Notes: a model not told the origin generated them from the sequence alone. A DNA stretch of 64,000 nucleotides from Vanessa cardui (GCF_905220365.1 NC_061130.1:11043501-11107500), one strand, 5' to 3'. Positions 34,249 to 47,350 are shown, numbered from the stretch's first letter. Made by a program: numbers and translations.

Positions 34249-36072
34249 TTGTTTTCATTAATATCAGATTTTGATATAATTGCTGGTACAGAGACATGGC
34301 TGGATGACAGTGTCCATGATAGTGAAGTATTTAGCAGTAAATATATAGTGTATCGTAGAGACGGCTCATCGACTTCACTCTCTGGCAAATCTGGAGGAGG
34401 TGTCTTACTAGCTGTCTCCAAAATTCTTTGTTCTAAGCGAATCGAACACTTTGAAAGTTCTCTAGAAGATTTGTGGGTCTCTATTAAGTCTGACGAACCT
34501 GGCTCAAAGGAAATTTTATTTTGTGTCCTCTATCTTCCTCCTCCAGTAACAAGTACATCACTGGACTTAATACTAGAAAATATTAGTTTAGTTATGCAAT
34601 CTCACTCTAGTGATATTATAATTCTAAGTGACTTTAATCTAGGCTTCATACATTGGTCAGATAAATGTAACGACACCCATATTATGTCTCCTATTAATTA
34701 TAACTGTAATCTCGGATACCTATTCGTGGATTTTATGTCACACAATAACTTGTCACAATTTAACAATGTAAACAATCACAATAACCGAATACTTGACTTA
34801 ATTCTGAGTAACAGTGGAGATATCTCCGTGAGAGAAAGCCTTAGGCCATTAACAAAAATCGATTTACATCATCCTGTCTTAGAAATGGACTTGTACTTGA
34901 CCGTAATTTAAAATATCCCTCATGATTTACGCGCAACTTGATCAAACTTTTTGCAGAACGCAAAAAAAATTCTCACAAGATACAAAATATATAAAAATAC
35001 TAGAAATCAGCTAGATCTTAGATTAAGTAGTGATAGAGTCAATTCCTTAACAGTTTCATGTTATAGCAACTATCTAAATCTTACAGAAGAATCTATTCTA
35101 AAAAATTCAAAGAGATTATGGTCCTTTGTGAAAGATCATCGGAAGGATTCTTCAGATTTGCCAAAAGAAATGTTCCTAGAGAATAAGGTAGGTCACACTG
35201 GTGAGGATATTTGTAATTTATTTGCCTCTCAGTTTTCATTAGTATTTTCTCCTCCTGATATAAACTTTACGCAAAGTGGATCTGAGTGTTTTCCTCAATT
35301 CTCCCTCAATAAAATTAATTTAACGGAAGAAATGATTTCTAAAGCCCTAAAGTCCATTGAAATAAGCAAAGGTACTAGTCCAGATGGAATTCCTCCAGTA
35401 TTTATAAAGGTGACACGTAAGCACTTAATGCGTCCTCTAAAAATATTATTTTCGATATCCTTACAATCCGCGACATTTTCTAAAATATGGAAAGCTGCTA
35501 ATATAGCACCAATTTATAAAAAAGGCGATAAGCGTAATGTGAAAAACTACCATCCAATTTCAATATTGAGTACAATTTCAATACTCTTTGAAAAATTAAT
35601 CTGTCCACTTATAACTCAATATTTTAAAAATATTCTATCCGAGCAACAGCATGGCTTTAGACAGAATAGGTCCACAATTAGTAATCTCTTAAACTACGTA
35701 AATGATCTTACCAAGAATGTTGATGATAAAACTCAAATAGTTGCTATTTATACTGACTTCAGTAGCGCATTCGATAAGGTAAACTACGCCATATTACTGA
35801 CAAAGTTAGAACATTACGGTATTCATGGTAGTCTGTTAAGTTGGGTCAAATCTTACCTAAAAAATCGATCACAGCGTGTTATTACACATGGCTATACTTC
35901 TCTTGCATTTGTGCCTACATCTGTTGTTCCTCAAAGGTCTCATCTAGGTCCGATACTTTTCCTAGTTTTTATCAATGATATTTCAAAAGATGTTAAATTT
36001 AGTAAGTGCTTAATTTTCGCCAATGAACTTAAAATATATAGGCCTATTAAATCAAAATCCGATAAATGCTAG
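34249..36072 (+). mobile_element. Degenerate LINE (Jockey/CR1-like), endonuclease plus RT
   Basis: The open frame 34249-34911 is an apurinic-type endonuclease (IIAGTETWLDD, SGGGVLLAV, IILSDFNLGF, LHHPVLEM). A second frame, 34951-36072, covers the fingers and palm of RT (KAANIAPIYKKGDKRNVKNY, EQQHGFRQNRST, YTDFSSAFDKV). The active-site FADD is changed to FANE. It lacks the 5' part of the endonuclease and everything after the palm. Confidence 0.85.
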
Positions 36073-36842
36073 AGTCGCGACGGATGGATACACATTATAG
36101 CTCCAGATGGTTCAAAACATTGAATGTATAACGGATCTTGATTTGATTCCAACCAGCAAGTCTCCACCTCAAAATGTTCCAGTACAAAAGAATTGTGATA
36201 AAGTGTTGATACCTAAATCTAAGCGCGTATCGAAAAAATATTTCTAAGTTGTTTCAACTTCTCTTAAATATTTTTCCTACTTGTTTTAGTTGTACCCACT
36301 TATTTCTTGAAATTTGTTTATATTGCGAGTCATAGTTGAAAATATTCATTATGACATTGACAATTTGACATTAACTAAATCGTAAGTATTGTAAATTTTT
36401 ACACTGGCTTCTTAGTTTTTGAGCAAGTTCTTCCTTTTTATTTTTATTTTATTTTAGTGTAAATAACAATGTTTTATTTTACTGTTTAACAATGTTGTTG
36501 CCGGTATATGAGTGTTTTGTACATATGTTTTTGATATTATTCTTTAATTAATTTTAATTTGTTTTTGTTATTTCCAAAGCAACCGGCGGGTGTGGATTAT
36601 TATATTTTCTTGTTTTTATTTATTTATTGAATTGTTTGTATTATATTATAATTTATATTTATATTATAATATTTACTTATTTTTATCATTACTATATTTT
36701 GAAAATATTACTATTATTTATATATTTATTATTATTATTATTTTGTTTATTAATTTCGTTTCTTATTTAACACTATAAATTGTGCAGTATGTCTTGCATT
36801 ATAAGACGCAGACAATACTTTCCTGTCTCTTTCTCCCTGTAG

Positions 36843-39800
36843 TACCATTTCTGATGCATTTAGCAGTAATGATAGTTTTTGTGGTATTCCCTCACTTAGT
36901 GAAAATCTTAATTCTAATTTTGCTGATAGCTTTAAAAACTTTAATGTAATTCATATTAACGCACAGAGTATTCCTGTACATTATCCTGATATGTTGTTTT
37001 CCTTTGACTGTAAAAATTTACATGCTATCCTTGTATCTGAGACACGGTTAAAGCCTTGTTTACCGTCGATCTCCTACTCGCTCCCTGGCTTTAATCTTAT
37101 TCGTAACGACCGTGTAGGCCGACAAGGTGGTGGTGTTGCAATATACCTTCGCAATCACATTCCTTTTTCTAGTTTTGACCTGTCCGAAACCCAAAGAACT
37201 GCAGGTCCTGAATACCTTTTTGTTGAAGTTATTTTTGGCCATGGCAAGCTCGTATTGGGAGTTTTTTATAGCCCCTGTCTCACCGTTGACTACTTTCCCT
37301 TATTTGAAAAAAAATCTAGATCAATATAAGCCTTTGTATAATCATACTCTGATTATGGGTGATTTCAATACTTGTCTCATAAAGGACGATCATCGTGCCT
37401 CACGTTTGAAATCTCTCGTAAATGGAGCTGATTTGCAAATTTTATCATTGAATGCTACTCACACTTTTCCTAACTGCACTCCTTCTTTACTTGACCTAAT
37501 TATTGTCTCTTCTATTGACCATGTTATAAAATATGGTCAGTGCTCTGCCCTTGCTTTTTCCTATCACGATTTACTCTATCTATCCTATAAATTACAGCCA
37601 CCCAAAGCTAAATCGAGAATTCTTCTGCAGCGTAATTTTGGTGGAATGGACTTGAATGCTCTACGGGAAGATGCTCTTAAGCTTGACTGGGCTGAAGTTG
37701 CAAGTTACGAATCCGTCAACGAACAGGTTACGATTTTTAATTCCTTTTTAACAACCTTGTATGATGTCCATGCACCAATTCGACCAGTTCGCATAAAACA
37801 CCTTCCAGCGCCTTGGCTCACCCAAGAAATAAGGCAAATACAAGAAAAAAAAATCGGGTCAAATTAAAATATAAATCTAATCCTACTGAATACTACCGTT
37901 TAAAATATATAAAGGTGAGAAATCGTTGCAACATGATGTGTAGAGACAATTAACGACGCCACATTCATAAATCTGTTTCCAAAGAGGAAGAACCAGCTAA
38001 AGTCTGGAAATTTCTCAAGTCTTTAGGAGTTGGAAAAGCTACTCAAAGTGTAAATTATTCCAATTTCAATTTAAATAAGTTTAATGAACATTTCTCTCAT
38101 TCCGAAACTTTCGATACTACAATTAAGTGGAACACTTTAAAAGAACTTTCAGCTAAATCTACTCCCGACTTTCCTGCTTTTGTCTTTAATCAATTTAGCG
38201 AGTGTGATGTTAAGAAGAACATCTTAGCAATTGATTCTGATGCCATTGGATCGGATTGTATTAGTCGTAAAATGATCATCCCTATCCTGGATATTATTTC
38301 TCCAATTATCACTTCCATTTTTAACCTTTCCGTTAATACTGGTGAATATCCTGATTCCTGGAAGGACGCGCAAATTATACCACTTCCAAAAAAAGCAAAT
38401 CCTTCTTCTTTTTCTGATTACCGTCCCATTTCTATCCTTCCCTTTCTCTCGAAAGCCCTTGAACGTCTCATCCATACTCAATTAAATTATTTCCTTTCCA
38501 AAAATATCCTTCTGAATCCTTTACAATCTGATTTCCGACATGGTCACAGTACGACTACTGCTTTGATCAATGTTTCTGATGATATTAGGCTAGGAATGGA
38601 TAATCAACAAGTTACGGTGCTGACATTACTAGATTTTAGTAATGCCTTCAACACCGTGGACTTTGATATCCTTCTTGCTATTCTCGGTTCTCTTAACATA
38701 TCTCCACAAGTAATTTATTGGTTTCATTCTTACCTGCGTGGGCGTCGGCAGCGTATAGGAGTTAACGGTTATTTCTCCAACTGGTCTCCTATTACTGCTG
38801 GCGTGCCGCAGGGTGGCGTGTTATCTCCTCTCTTGTTTTCAATATTTATTAATTTTATCTCCTCTCATATTACATCTCTCTACCACTTGTATGCAGACGA
38901 TCTTCAAATATACTAATTGAGTAAAGTTACCGATTTAGCTAAAACTATTCACTCAGTAAATGAAAATTTAGATAAAATTGCTAAGTGGTCAAAATCTTTT
39001 GGATTGAAGGTAAACCCTACAAAAAGTCAAGTTGTTGTCATCGGAAGTTCCAAATTAATATCACGCATTTCTTTTTCGAACTTACCTACTGTGCGCTTGG
39101 ATGGTGTTGATTTACCGTTTAGTACCGAATGCAAAAATTTAGGGGTTATTTTTGATCAACATTTATCGTGGCAACCACAGGTGAGTAACATAAGCAGAAA
39201 AATGTTTTCAGCTGTAGGGTCGCTCCGAAGGTGACGTAACTTTCTACCTATTCCCACCAAGATTTCGCTTGCACAGAGCCTCCTATTACCAATTCTCGAT
39301 TATGCTGACACATGCTTTGTTGACTTAAAAGAGGAGCAACTTAACAAGCTTGAGCGCCTTCAAAATCTTTGCATTCGTTTCATATTTGGTCTCCGTAAAT
39401 ATGATCACATCTCCGACTTTCGCAAAAAGCTCAAATGGCTCCCAATTCGCTATCGCAGGAATACTCATATACTCCATCTGCTTTACTCAATACTCTTTCA
39501 TCCTTCAACTCCGCTCTATTTAAAAGAGAATTTCAAATATATAGGTTCAAGTCACAATCGTTCTCTTCGTTCGGAAGATAATTTACTTTTAAAGATCCCT
39601 CCTCATTCGACCTCATTCTATACAAACTCGTTTACTGTTTAGGCTATTCGTCTGTGGAACTCTCTTCCTGTTGAAGTAAGACGTGCACAATCACTTGCTT
39701 CATTTAAAAATTCCCTGAGACAATACTATCTTGCACTTTAATTGCTGTTCTTAATAGAATTATTTACTTATTTTATTGTTTTTTTTTTTCTCGCGAGACA

Positions 39801-40086
39801 TTAATTTAATTTTTGTATATTATAATTTGAATTTAATTAGATAGATACATATATGTATGCATTTTAGATATCAGGTACTGTACATTATTTTATTTATTTA
39901 TTTAATATATTAATATTAGACTGTATTTATTTATTATGTTTATATCTGCTCTGTACACCCCTACCTTTTTCTATATCTGTTTTCCTCTACATATACTTAT
40001 TTTCTTAAACATTCCAAAGATCTCATAGTTCGATCTCAAATATATAATTTATATATTTTCTCAATTTAAATAAATAAATAAATAAA
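36843..40086 (+). mobile_element. Nearly full-length but broken LINE (CR1/Jockey-like)
   Basis: In order: endonuclease 36843-37329, frameshifted into 37127-37867 (HINAQSIP, VSETRL, GGGVAIYLR, LIMGDFNTCL); RT 38272-38916 (QIIPLPKKANPSSFSDYRPI, LLDFSNAFNTVD, AGVPQGGVLSPLLFSIFIN, active site YADD intact); a stop at 38914-38916; then 38917-39234 (KIAKWSKSFGLKVNPTKSQV), a stop at 39232, and the C-terminal domain to 39741 (LDYADTCFVDLKEEQLNKLE; AIRLWNSLPVEVR). The 3' end at 40066-40086 is a taaa-type short tandem tail, as in CR1-like LINEs. Several stops and frameshifts make it inactive. Confidence 0.85.
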
Positions 40087-40420
40087 TCACAGATGGTTTT
40101 GCTTCCATCATGCGCAAACGCTGCGCGTCCTTACTTCGACGAGTACGGGACAGTCCCAACACCATCTTGCGTGCATTGTCGGACCGCTGGGACTCACCAA
40201 TACTAGCTCACTGGATACGACTTCACGTAGTCCAGTAGAATAGTTTAAAATTAGTTTTAAAAAAAAATGTCATACATAAATAATTATGTAAAATTGCTTT
40301 TGTGAACTTACTAACCAATTTAGGTATTAAGATTAATTAATTTATTTTTACTAACAATATATGGATCTATGTAAATTATGGTCTGAAATAAATTATTATT
40401 ATTATTATTATTATTATATA
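40087..40420 (+). mobile_element. 3' end of a third LINE
   Basis: It encodes the terminal peptide CASLLRRVRDSPNTILRALS followed by DRWDSPILAHWIRLHVVQ and a stop at 40240, which resembles the C-terminus of R1/I-like lepidopteran LINEs. It ends in (att)n at 40395-40420. It abuts the tail of the previous LINE, so one inserted at the edge of the other. Confidence 0.5.
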
Positions 40421-41576
40421 ATTTAGTTTAAAATAAGATTTTATATTTTACATAGGTTAGTCTGGTTACTATTTTTGAACGTCAATGGTGTTTACACCTA
40501 TAAAGATGTATCACCTCGAATGTCGCCCATATTAAATATTTTATTTTTTTCAGTGTTTAATGACAAGTCGATGGTGTAACTTTTTACAATAAATAAAAAA
40601 TGAAATAATACAGAATTATTTATTGCAATAGAAAAACTCATAGTCAAAAATCTTTATTAAATAAAAAAACTGCCAGCGGTTTGGAAATGACTATCTCACA
40701 CCATGTTAATGAAATATTTTATAATTATAATTATAGTTTCCATACTATAACAATAAATATATTTTCGACACTTGAAACATAACTAGTTTTGTAACATCTT
40801 TCAGCATACAAAAGCTCTTTAAAGATTATTTTCAATTTAGCAAACGAATATTTTCTGGGATTCTATTGTAAAAAATTTATACACTTCCTCACAAAACAGT
40901 TACTGTTGTTTATTTTATTTTTTGAGATTACATAAATCGGGAAGTTGAAGTAACATTGTTCTGTCTTGTTGAAAAAAATATTTACATTTTTGCGTGCATT
41001 CCTTACATTATAAAAAACAAATTGAAGCCACACCCATTATTGTAATTTATTTAAATTTACATTTTAACGGGCCGAGGGCTAAGCTGGCCCAAGCTTATAG
41101 ATTGTACATAGCTCTCTTTTGCATTATACATATAAGACATCATACTGAGGTAACCAAAATACACTAGCCTGGTCGTGTCAACATCATACGATAAGTAAGG
41201 ACTTTTAATTTCTAATTGAGAAAATAACACTAAAAAGTGTAAATAATTTTAATTATATACATTAATTTTTTATTGTAACGACAGCATGAAAATGTATTTA
41301 TTACGAACTTATTATTATTAGTACGAAAACATTATTGACGAAGCAATTTGTACGAGCTTAGTAAATAATTTACGGGATAAATTTACATAAATTATATATT
41401 TTTTAATATTGTTTGAAACGTCTCTCTTACATACTATAATATTTTATTGGGATAGTTACGTACATATAATATACCGTTATGCTCGTATTTTAGATAAATA
41501 GCTTAAAGTATAACAAGGGTTTTCCTATTAATATCTCTTATTCACTGCAAATTGCTACATTCTCGGACAAGATGCT
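40421..41576. other. AT-rich spacer without recognised gene
   Basis: No splice-flanked coding exon or known repeat was recognised apart from the probable 3' UTR of the minus-strand gene (AATAAA on the minus strand at 41443-41448). Confidence 0.4.
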
Positions 41577-43016
41577 CTAGAAGAACCCTGAAATAAAAAT
41601 AATTATTTACATAAAGGCCACTTCCAAGATCAGGGCTTGTTTTGCTACTGATAATTTATTTACAGAAATATAAAAAGATTTCTGTATTTTTTCCATTATG
41701 TCACATATTTTAAAACGTAATAATGGTGCGCTATGGCGAACTATTACCTATTCATCTTATTTATGCATCTTAGAATTGTGTAAAGTAGTATTAATATTGA
41801 AAGAGAGAACTAATTTTTAGCTTGCAACTCCTTAACGAAGTTTAAACTGAAATCAACTAAAATCTGCATTTAATGTGTTTGTCTCATATCAGGGATTTTT
41901 TTATCTACTAGAATTTTTTTTTTCTAAAAGTCTGAGCCTGTGTTTGAGCAGGGTACCCTTGGTTCTGCCGCTATTTTAGCTAGCTATAACATCACGAGAC
42001 AATTTATTCATAAATGTATATATATGTATTTAAAAATATTATATAATATACATACCAAACGGTACATTTCCGTCGTCATAATCGTCATTTTCATTAACTT
42101 CTTGAATCAACGTTGGAGAAGACTCACTTGCTGATGATGCAGCATTATCAACCGAATCCACTAAAAATATATAAATCTGTCGTTACATTCTGAAATATTT
42201 TTTTATATTTTTTGTAAATTTGTGTACGAACACTATTTGTTAATTACCGTCAATATTTAGCTCGCCATACTGGTAGTCACATGGATTTTCTGAAAATAAA
42301 CTCGATCATTACAAAGACACACTAATTTAATTCATCAATATTTCATTTATTTTATTAATTACCATCAACTCTTATTTCTGAAACCGGGAACTGGATTGAG
42401 TAATCTAAAAATAAATTCGATTATTTCATATATTTATAATTTTTTTCAATATTTCTAATTTCTTTGACTAAATAAAAAAAGTATATTCGATACTGTAAAC
42501 TGGAATATGATAATTTATTTTTATTCCCCTGAGTCAGTGTCAAAAATTTGAAATATTTCTAGTTTCTTTGACTAAACAAAGAAAATATATTCGGTACTGC
42601 AAACTGGAATATGATAATTTGATTTTGTTCTCCTGACTCAGTGATACTGTGTTATCTCAGCTACAAAGGATGTAACATAATTTCTTGTAGTAGGCAGCTA
42701 ACGAGCGTACAATATGGTAAATAGGACTTCATCTGTTATGTAGAAAACTCGATATTTTTTTCTATTATTCTTCCTGCCTTAAAACTAAAAATGTAGACAA
42801 ACAATGCAATATTGCAGGATACCTATTCTCGCACCGCCAATTTCTATGAGTAATTAGCAAGTCTTTTATATTAAAAAAGAAGAAGTCAGTTGAAAAACTG
42901 TAAAAGAACCGTCTTTATAAACATATTGTCAAAAAAAGTATTAACTTACAGTCGCAATTTCCAGTATAAAATAATGTTGTTAATAGAGTAAAAACAAATA
43001 AACATTTAGACGTCAT
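41577..43016 (-). CDS. Small secreted protein, five exons, acidic Ser-rich
   Basis: Minus-strand exons 43016-42950, 42404-42363, 42289-42248, 42160-42056 and 41587-41577 join in phase 1 throughout to 88 residues. MTSKCLFVFTLLTTLFYTGN is a signal peptide. The mature part includes YSIQFPVSEIRVD, ENPCDYQYGELNID and an acidic exon with SSASESSPTLIQEVNENDDY, ending GFF. The exon beginning Val-Asp aligns with the last exons of the genes at 57220 and 62576 (A-S/A-S-S/A-x-S-E-S-x-x-SP pattern). Introns are GT-AG. The final exon is only 11 bp, so the C-terminus is the least certain part. TATA at 43064-43070. The function is unknown; silk or gland secretion is an inference from context. Confidence 0.6.
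42448..42650 (-). repeat. Tandem duplication of about 104 bp in an intron
   Basis: Two copies start at 42448 and 42552. Each contains 'tttctttgacta', 'actggaatatgataattt' and 'tcagtg', about 85-90% identical by eye. It lies in the first intron of the small secreted gene. Confidence 0.7.
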
Positions 43017-43063
43017 TGTATGACGATAATTCGTGTGTAATATTTGCAAATAGTTCTATGTCC

Positions 43064-43106
43064 TTTTATACTGTAATATTAATAAAATTAAATATTCGTG
43101 ATACAC
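43064..43106 (-). promoter_or_regulatory. TATA box and conserved upstream block
   Basis: On the minus strand TATAAAA is at 43070-43064, about 50 bases above the ATG. Upstream at 43093-43106 (plus strand attcgtgatacacg) is the block that also precedes the paralogous genes and the dead exon. Spacing between TATA and block is the same in outline, but the sequence above it (ctctaag) differs from the others (tttcgagcat). Confidence 0.7.
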
Positions 43107-43507
43107 GCTCTAAGTTAGATAAGGATTTATAACAACAGTTAAAGTTTGATAAAGTGTCATTTGAGATTCAGTATAGATGCAGTCATGGTATTCGGCTTAA
43201 GTAATTTTTATATAATTAATAATTATATAAATCCTCATCAAGCGAAGGTAAATTATTAATAAAAATGAAAAGTTGACACTGTATTAGAAAAGTATTATAG
43301 ACCAAATTTGATACTGCTACCTCGCGATCTATCTTCGCCAATGAGGCAGCCTTAATTGTAAATTCCGATTTAAGAGCAACGGAGAACGTATGTATCGTAA
43401 AAATTCTAAATACATATAGAAAAACTGTAAAAAAGAATTTAATTTTCATCCAAATGACTTAATACATACTCGTTTACTGTTATATCATGTAAAAATAATA
43501 ATTTTCT

Positions 43508-43663
43508 AGTGCAGCTCACGATGTAGACGAGAAATGTCAATAGAAAACAAACGAAAAATTGATACTATTGCTTTGTTAAATAAAGCAATTTGCCAATAGT
43601 TCATTAGCATTTTATACTAAATTATCAATAAAATAAAATATTCGTGATACACGTTTCGAGCAT
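43508..43663 (-). pseudogene. Dead exon 1 and promoter of a small secreted gene
   Basis: 43508-43569 aligns with the signal-peptide exons at 58203-58266 and 63684-63747 (plus-strand gatgtagacgag and agaaaacaaacg in the same order). The ATG is lost, there is a small deletion, and the GTAAGT donor is replaced. The TATA (ttttata, 43610-43616 on plus) and the conserved block (ttcgtgatacacgtttcgag, 43641-43660) survive. Downstream exons were not found. Confidence 0.7.
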
Positions 43664-43734
43664 GATAAGAATAATAATAGACTGTTGTCTCGTTTCTGTC
43701 CGTCCTCTATTTGTTTATTTTTGAGATGATTTTA

Positions 43735-44465
43735 TCCTATAAAAATATTTGTTATTGCGTTGTTTTCAACCGACTTCCAAAAGGAGGAGGTTATCAATTC
43801 GTCTGTATTTTTTTTTTTTTTTTTTTTTTTTATGTTTGTTACCTCATAACTTTTCACTGGGTGGACCGATTTTGATAATTTTTTTTTTGTTTGAAAGGTA
43901 GTGCTTCCCGTGGGGTCCCATTTTTTTATTTTTTTTTTTCCGATGATAGTATCCATGTGAAAACGACATAAGTCTTAAATTTGCATTATGTATATGCGCG
44001 ACAAATAGGTGAATAACTGAAAATCACGTTAACCAATTTTGATAATTCTTTTTTATTATAAAATATATACTTCAAGGGTAATTTGGTGAAAGTTTGGTAA
44101 GGTTCTGAGCACAGGATCCATGACAAAGTAACGGAACGGAAGGGAACGGAACAATTCTGAGGAGCACGTTAGCGATACTCGGTCGAATCTTTTATTTATA
44201 GGTTATTTGGATATTTGAGTCACCTTCCATAATGTGGTTATGTTTATGTTATTATCATAGTCGAATTTGTTTATATACGACATCACATCGCAAACTTCTA
44301 AAATTATCAGTGTTTCTTTACTATATTGTTCATGTATTATATACACAAACCTTCCCCTTGAATCACACTATCTTTTAAAAAAAACCGCATCAAAATCCGT
44401 TACGTAGATTTAAAGATATAGGGACAGAGAAAGCGACTTTGTTTTATACTATGTAGTGATGGAAC
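43735..44465 (+). repeat. Common lepidopteran repeat ('ccgacttccaaaaggaggag' family)
   Basis: Landmarks in order are accgacttccaaaaggagga, a run of more than 20 t at 43808-43830, tcactgggtggaccgatttt, tagtgcttcccgtggggtcc and, near the end, gcgactttgttttatactat. It is non-coding; the 74-residue minus open frame in it is low-complexity (poly-Lys from poly-T). Confidence 0.65.
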
Positions 44466-44807
44466 TCCTATACGGCTCGCAGTTAGGGTGCGATATGGGA
44501 CAGAATTTCTTACTATCTTTAATCAAATTTTGTGTATGTGATGTGATGTCATATGATGTACGAAATATAGTTGGTCTTTTTCAAAGTTTTTTTGCTGAGT
44601 TCGATTACAGCTCTTTCGAGGGATCCTTGTAGTTTACGCCGCGTGACGTATTAAATCCGCATTTTCGAAAGTCTATTTTTGCTTTATTCGCAAGTTTCCT
44701 TTGAAATTGTCCTCGAAGTAGTTTCTGACTCATATAAACGGAACGCTTAATCTATCCATATTAAAAAAAAATAGTTAGTCAACATCAGCTTCACTTAAAA
44801 TCAAAAA

Positions 44808-45404
44808 AATAAATAAAATTTTAACAAAAAGAAAAACCGACTTCAAACAAAACACTATTTTAAAACAAATGAATATGCACGAAAAAGTAATAAAAATAAT
44901 TGCGTATTCAACATATTTTTTAGAGTCTTCCTGAGTTAAATGAAATGAAAAATATTAGACTACTTAAAAGTCGATTAACGATTATATCATGTAGTTATAA
45001 TTATTGTTATATTTGGAGTCGGTGTGAGCCAATAAAACCCTACAGTATATCTATCAAAAACAATACGAGAATACTTTAACAAATATGTTTTTTACAAATT
45101 ACCTTTTACACAATAATATACTGGATCAATCAAGGGGCTCGTATCGCTTCTTTCTTTTGATTGTTGGGGCAAGGGCACCATGGCTGACACCGGCTCCAAA
45201 TATACCAATAACTATAACTACATGATATAGTCGTTAATCGACTTTTAAGTAGTCTAATATTTTTCATTTCATTTAACTCAGGAAGACTCTAAAAAATATG
45301 TTGAATACGCAATTATTTTTATTACTTTTTCGTGCATATTCATTTGTTTTAAAATAGTGTTTTGTTTGAAGTCGGTTTTTCTTTTTGTTAAAATTTTATT
45401 TATT
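44808..45404. mobile_element. Foldback element with arms of about 222 bp
   Basis: 44808-45030 and 45183-45404 are reverse complements of each other. The outer 170 or so bases look identical by eye and about five mismatches lie in the inner 50. The 152-base loop has no open frame. Arm landmarks: gaaaaaccgacttcaaacaa at 44831 and its complement at 45362. It may be a MITE-like foldback or two head-to-head copies of one repeat end. Confidence 0.85.
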
Positions 45405-46019
45405 AAATATCTGAATGTTATGACAATAGAAAATGCTATCACGCTCAAAAATGTATGTATATATACAGTACTCTAAATAATAAAAATATTTCGTGTTCGA
45501 CATAATCATCGACATCCTTAACTGGCTTATATATTTTTATAATTATATAAATAACTACTAATTTAAAATATTACGTCCCTTTAAGACCTTTTGTAAGAGC
45601 ACTTGTAGTTCAACTTTCGTGGGCTAGATCTACCAGACTGCTTGTAAAGATCATTCTAGACCAGGCTATTAAGAACTTTCCAGGCGAAAACCACTCTTCT
45701 CTTTGTTTTACTGCGGCCGTTTTAAAGATTTGATCTTGTACTTTATTAATTGACTTTATGCGTAAACTGTACTCTTATGAACTTAAAAGGTATTCTGAAG
45801 GTATCAAACATATTCGTTGGGTTTATACTGTTTCTCATCCATCCAACTATTATCCAGTGAAAACTGTAGCCTCTATGATATTACGATGGAGTGCCGTACC
45901 TATGATTCCGTAAGCGTTGCATAATTTTATGGGTCTTAAATCCCTCAGTAACATTATTGGCTCGACAATCTTCTAACTTAAAAATTGACCTCAAAACTAA
46001 CCTATATACGATATTTCAA

Positions 46020-47090
46020 CGTCTATTTCAAACCTTACGGGCCGAATATCCAACAATGCTTACACACTATATGTACTATTTTCTAACCAGTATCCCAAAA
46101 GTACAGTTTTATCTTTCTACACAAAAAAAATATTGATTACTATATGACTCTCAACCCTTTAGGGATAGAATATCCAGAAACGTATAAATACATATCTACT
46201 CATTTTTAATCAGCAACCAAAAAGAACGTTTCATGTATCTATCTTATAAAAATACTGACTTCCGTACTAACCTTTAACCCTTATTGGACCTTCTTAGAAG
46301 TTGAATATCCAGAAATGTTTTAGTATAAATATCTATTTATTTCCAATCAGTATCCCAAAAATAAATTTTCATGTTTCTACTTTAAAAAATAACAGATTTC
46401 AGTTTTAACTTTGTTCCCTAATTTTACCCACTTTGGTATGCAGAAACGCTTGAATTAGTATCTACTCATTTCTAATAAGTATTCTAAAAATAGAGTTTCA
46501 TGGATCTAACTTCAAAAATGGTGGACTCCCATACTAACTTTCAACTCTTATTTAATTCCTTTAGGGGTAGAATATTCAAAAACGCTGAAATATTTATCGA
46601 CTTATTTTAAATCAGTATCTCAAAAATAAAATTTGATGACCCCAACTAAAAAAATTATGGACTAAGGTACAAACTTTCAATCCTTATTACACCCCTTTAA
46701 GGATAGATTATCCAAAATCGCTGAAATAGGTATCGACTTACTTTTAATCATTATCCCAAAATTAAAATTTCATGTCCCTGACTTAAAAACATGACGGGCT
46801 ACAACCCTTATTGCAGCCTTTTAGGGAAAGAATATCCAAAAACGCTGAAATAGGTATTGATTTATTTTTAATCGGTATTCTTAAAATAAAATTTAATGTT
46901 CCTATTTTAAAAAAAAATACGGAGTACCATATAAACTTTCAACCCTTATTTCACCCCTTTAGGGATAGGATATCCAAAAATGCTGAAATAGATATCGACT
47001 TATTTTTAATCAGTATCCCAAAAATAAAATTTCATGTTTCTAACTTAAAAACTGACGAACTTCCATACAAACGTTTAACGCCTTTTTTAT
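46020..47090. repeat. Diverged minisatellite, about eight units of about 130-140 bp
   Basis: The core 'cctttagggatagaatatcc' or variants recurs at about 46162, 46290, 46427, 46560, 46690, 46819 and 46958. Each is followed by 'tgaaataggtatcgacttat', 'atcagtatcccaaaaataaa' and 'tttcatgtttctaacttaaa'. Units differ by many substitutions, so the array is old. Confidence 0.8.
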
Positions 47091-47094
47091 TGTT

Positions 47095-47350
47095 TTACGA
47101 GGAGGAAAATCATTTACGCCTCCTGCCCGACCGGAGGACCGGGACGGGTATGTGGGACTCAACCGGGGCCATAAGGGCCCCGTGCCAGGGCTGGAGGCCC
47201 TGGGTAGGAACCCACTTAAACCATCCTCGGGTTTCCACCATGCCGCCGAGTGGTAAGGCAACGGGAACGCCCAGGACATGCAACCGCGACCCCACCAGCG
47301 ACAGCCGCCATGAGGCGGCTGAATGACTAACGTGGAAAGCACGCCCAGTA
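47095..47350 (-). mobile_element. GC-rich insert, probable LINE 5' region
   Basis: This block is sharply GC-richer than its surroundings (ggaggaccgggacgggtatg; ggccccgtgccagggctgga; caccatgccgccgagtggta). It resembles the GC-rich start of some lepidopteran non-LTR elements, but no RT adjoins it. The open frames on both strands are by-products of base composition. Confidence 0.4.

Noticed and set aside
43216..43449. 77-codon minus frame with hydrophobic start
   Set aside because: No paralogue, no TATA at proper distance and a composition like chance AT-rich frames; possibly part of the decayed gene near 43.5 kb, but not supportable.
43732..43956. Lys-rich minus frame
   Set aside because: Created by a poly-T run within a common repeat.
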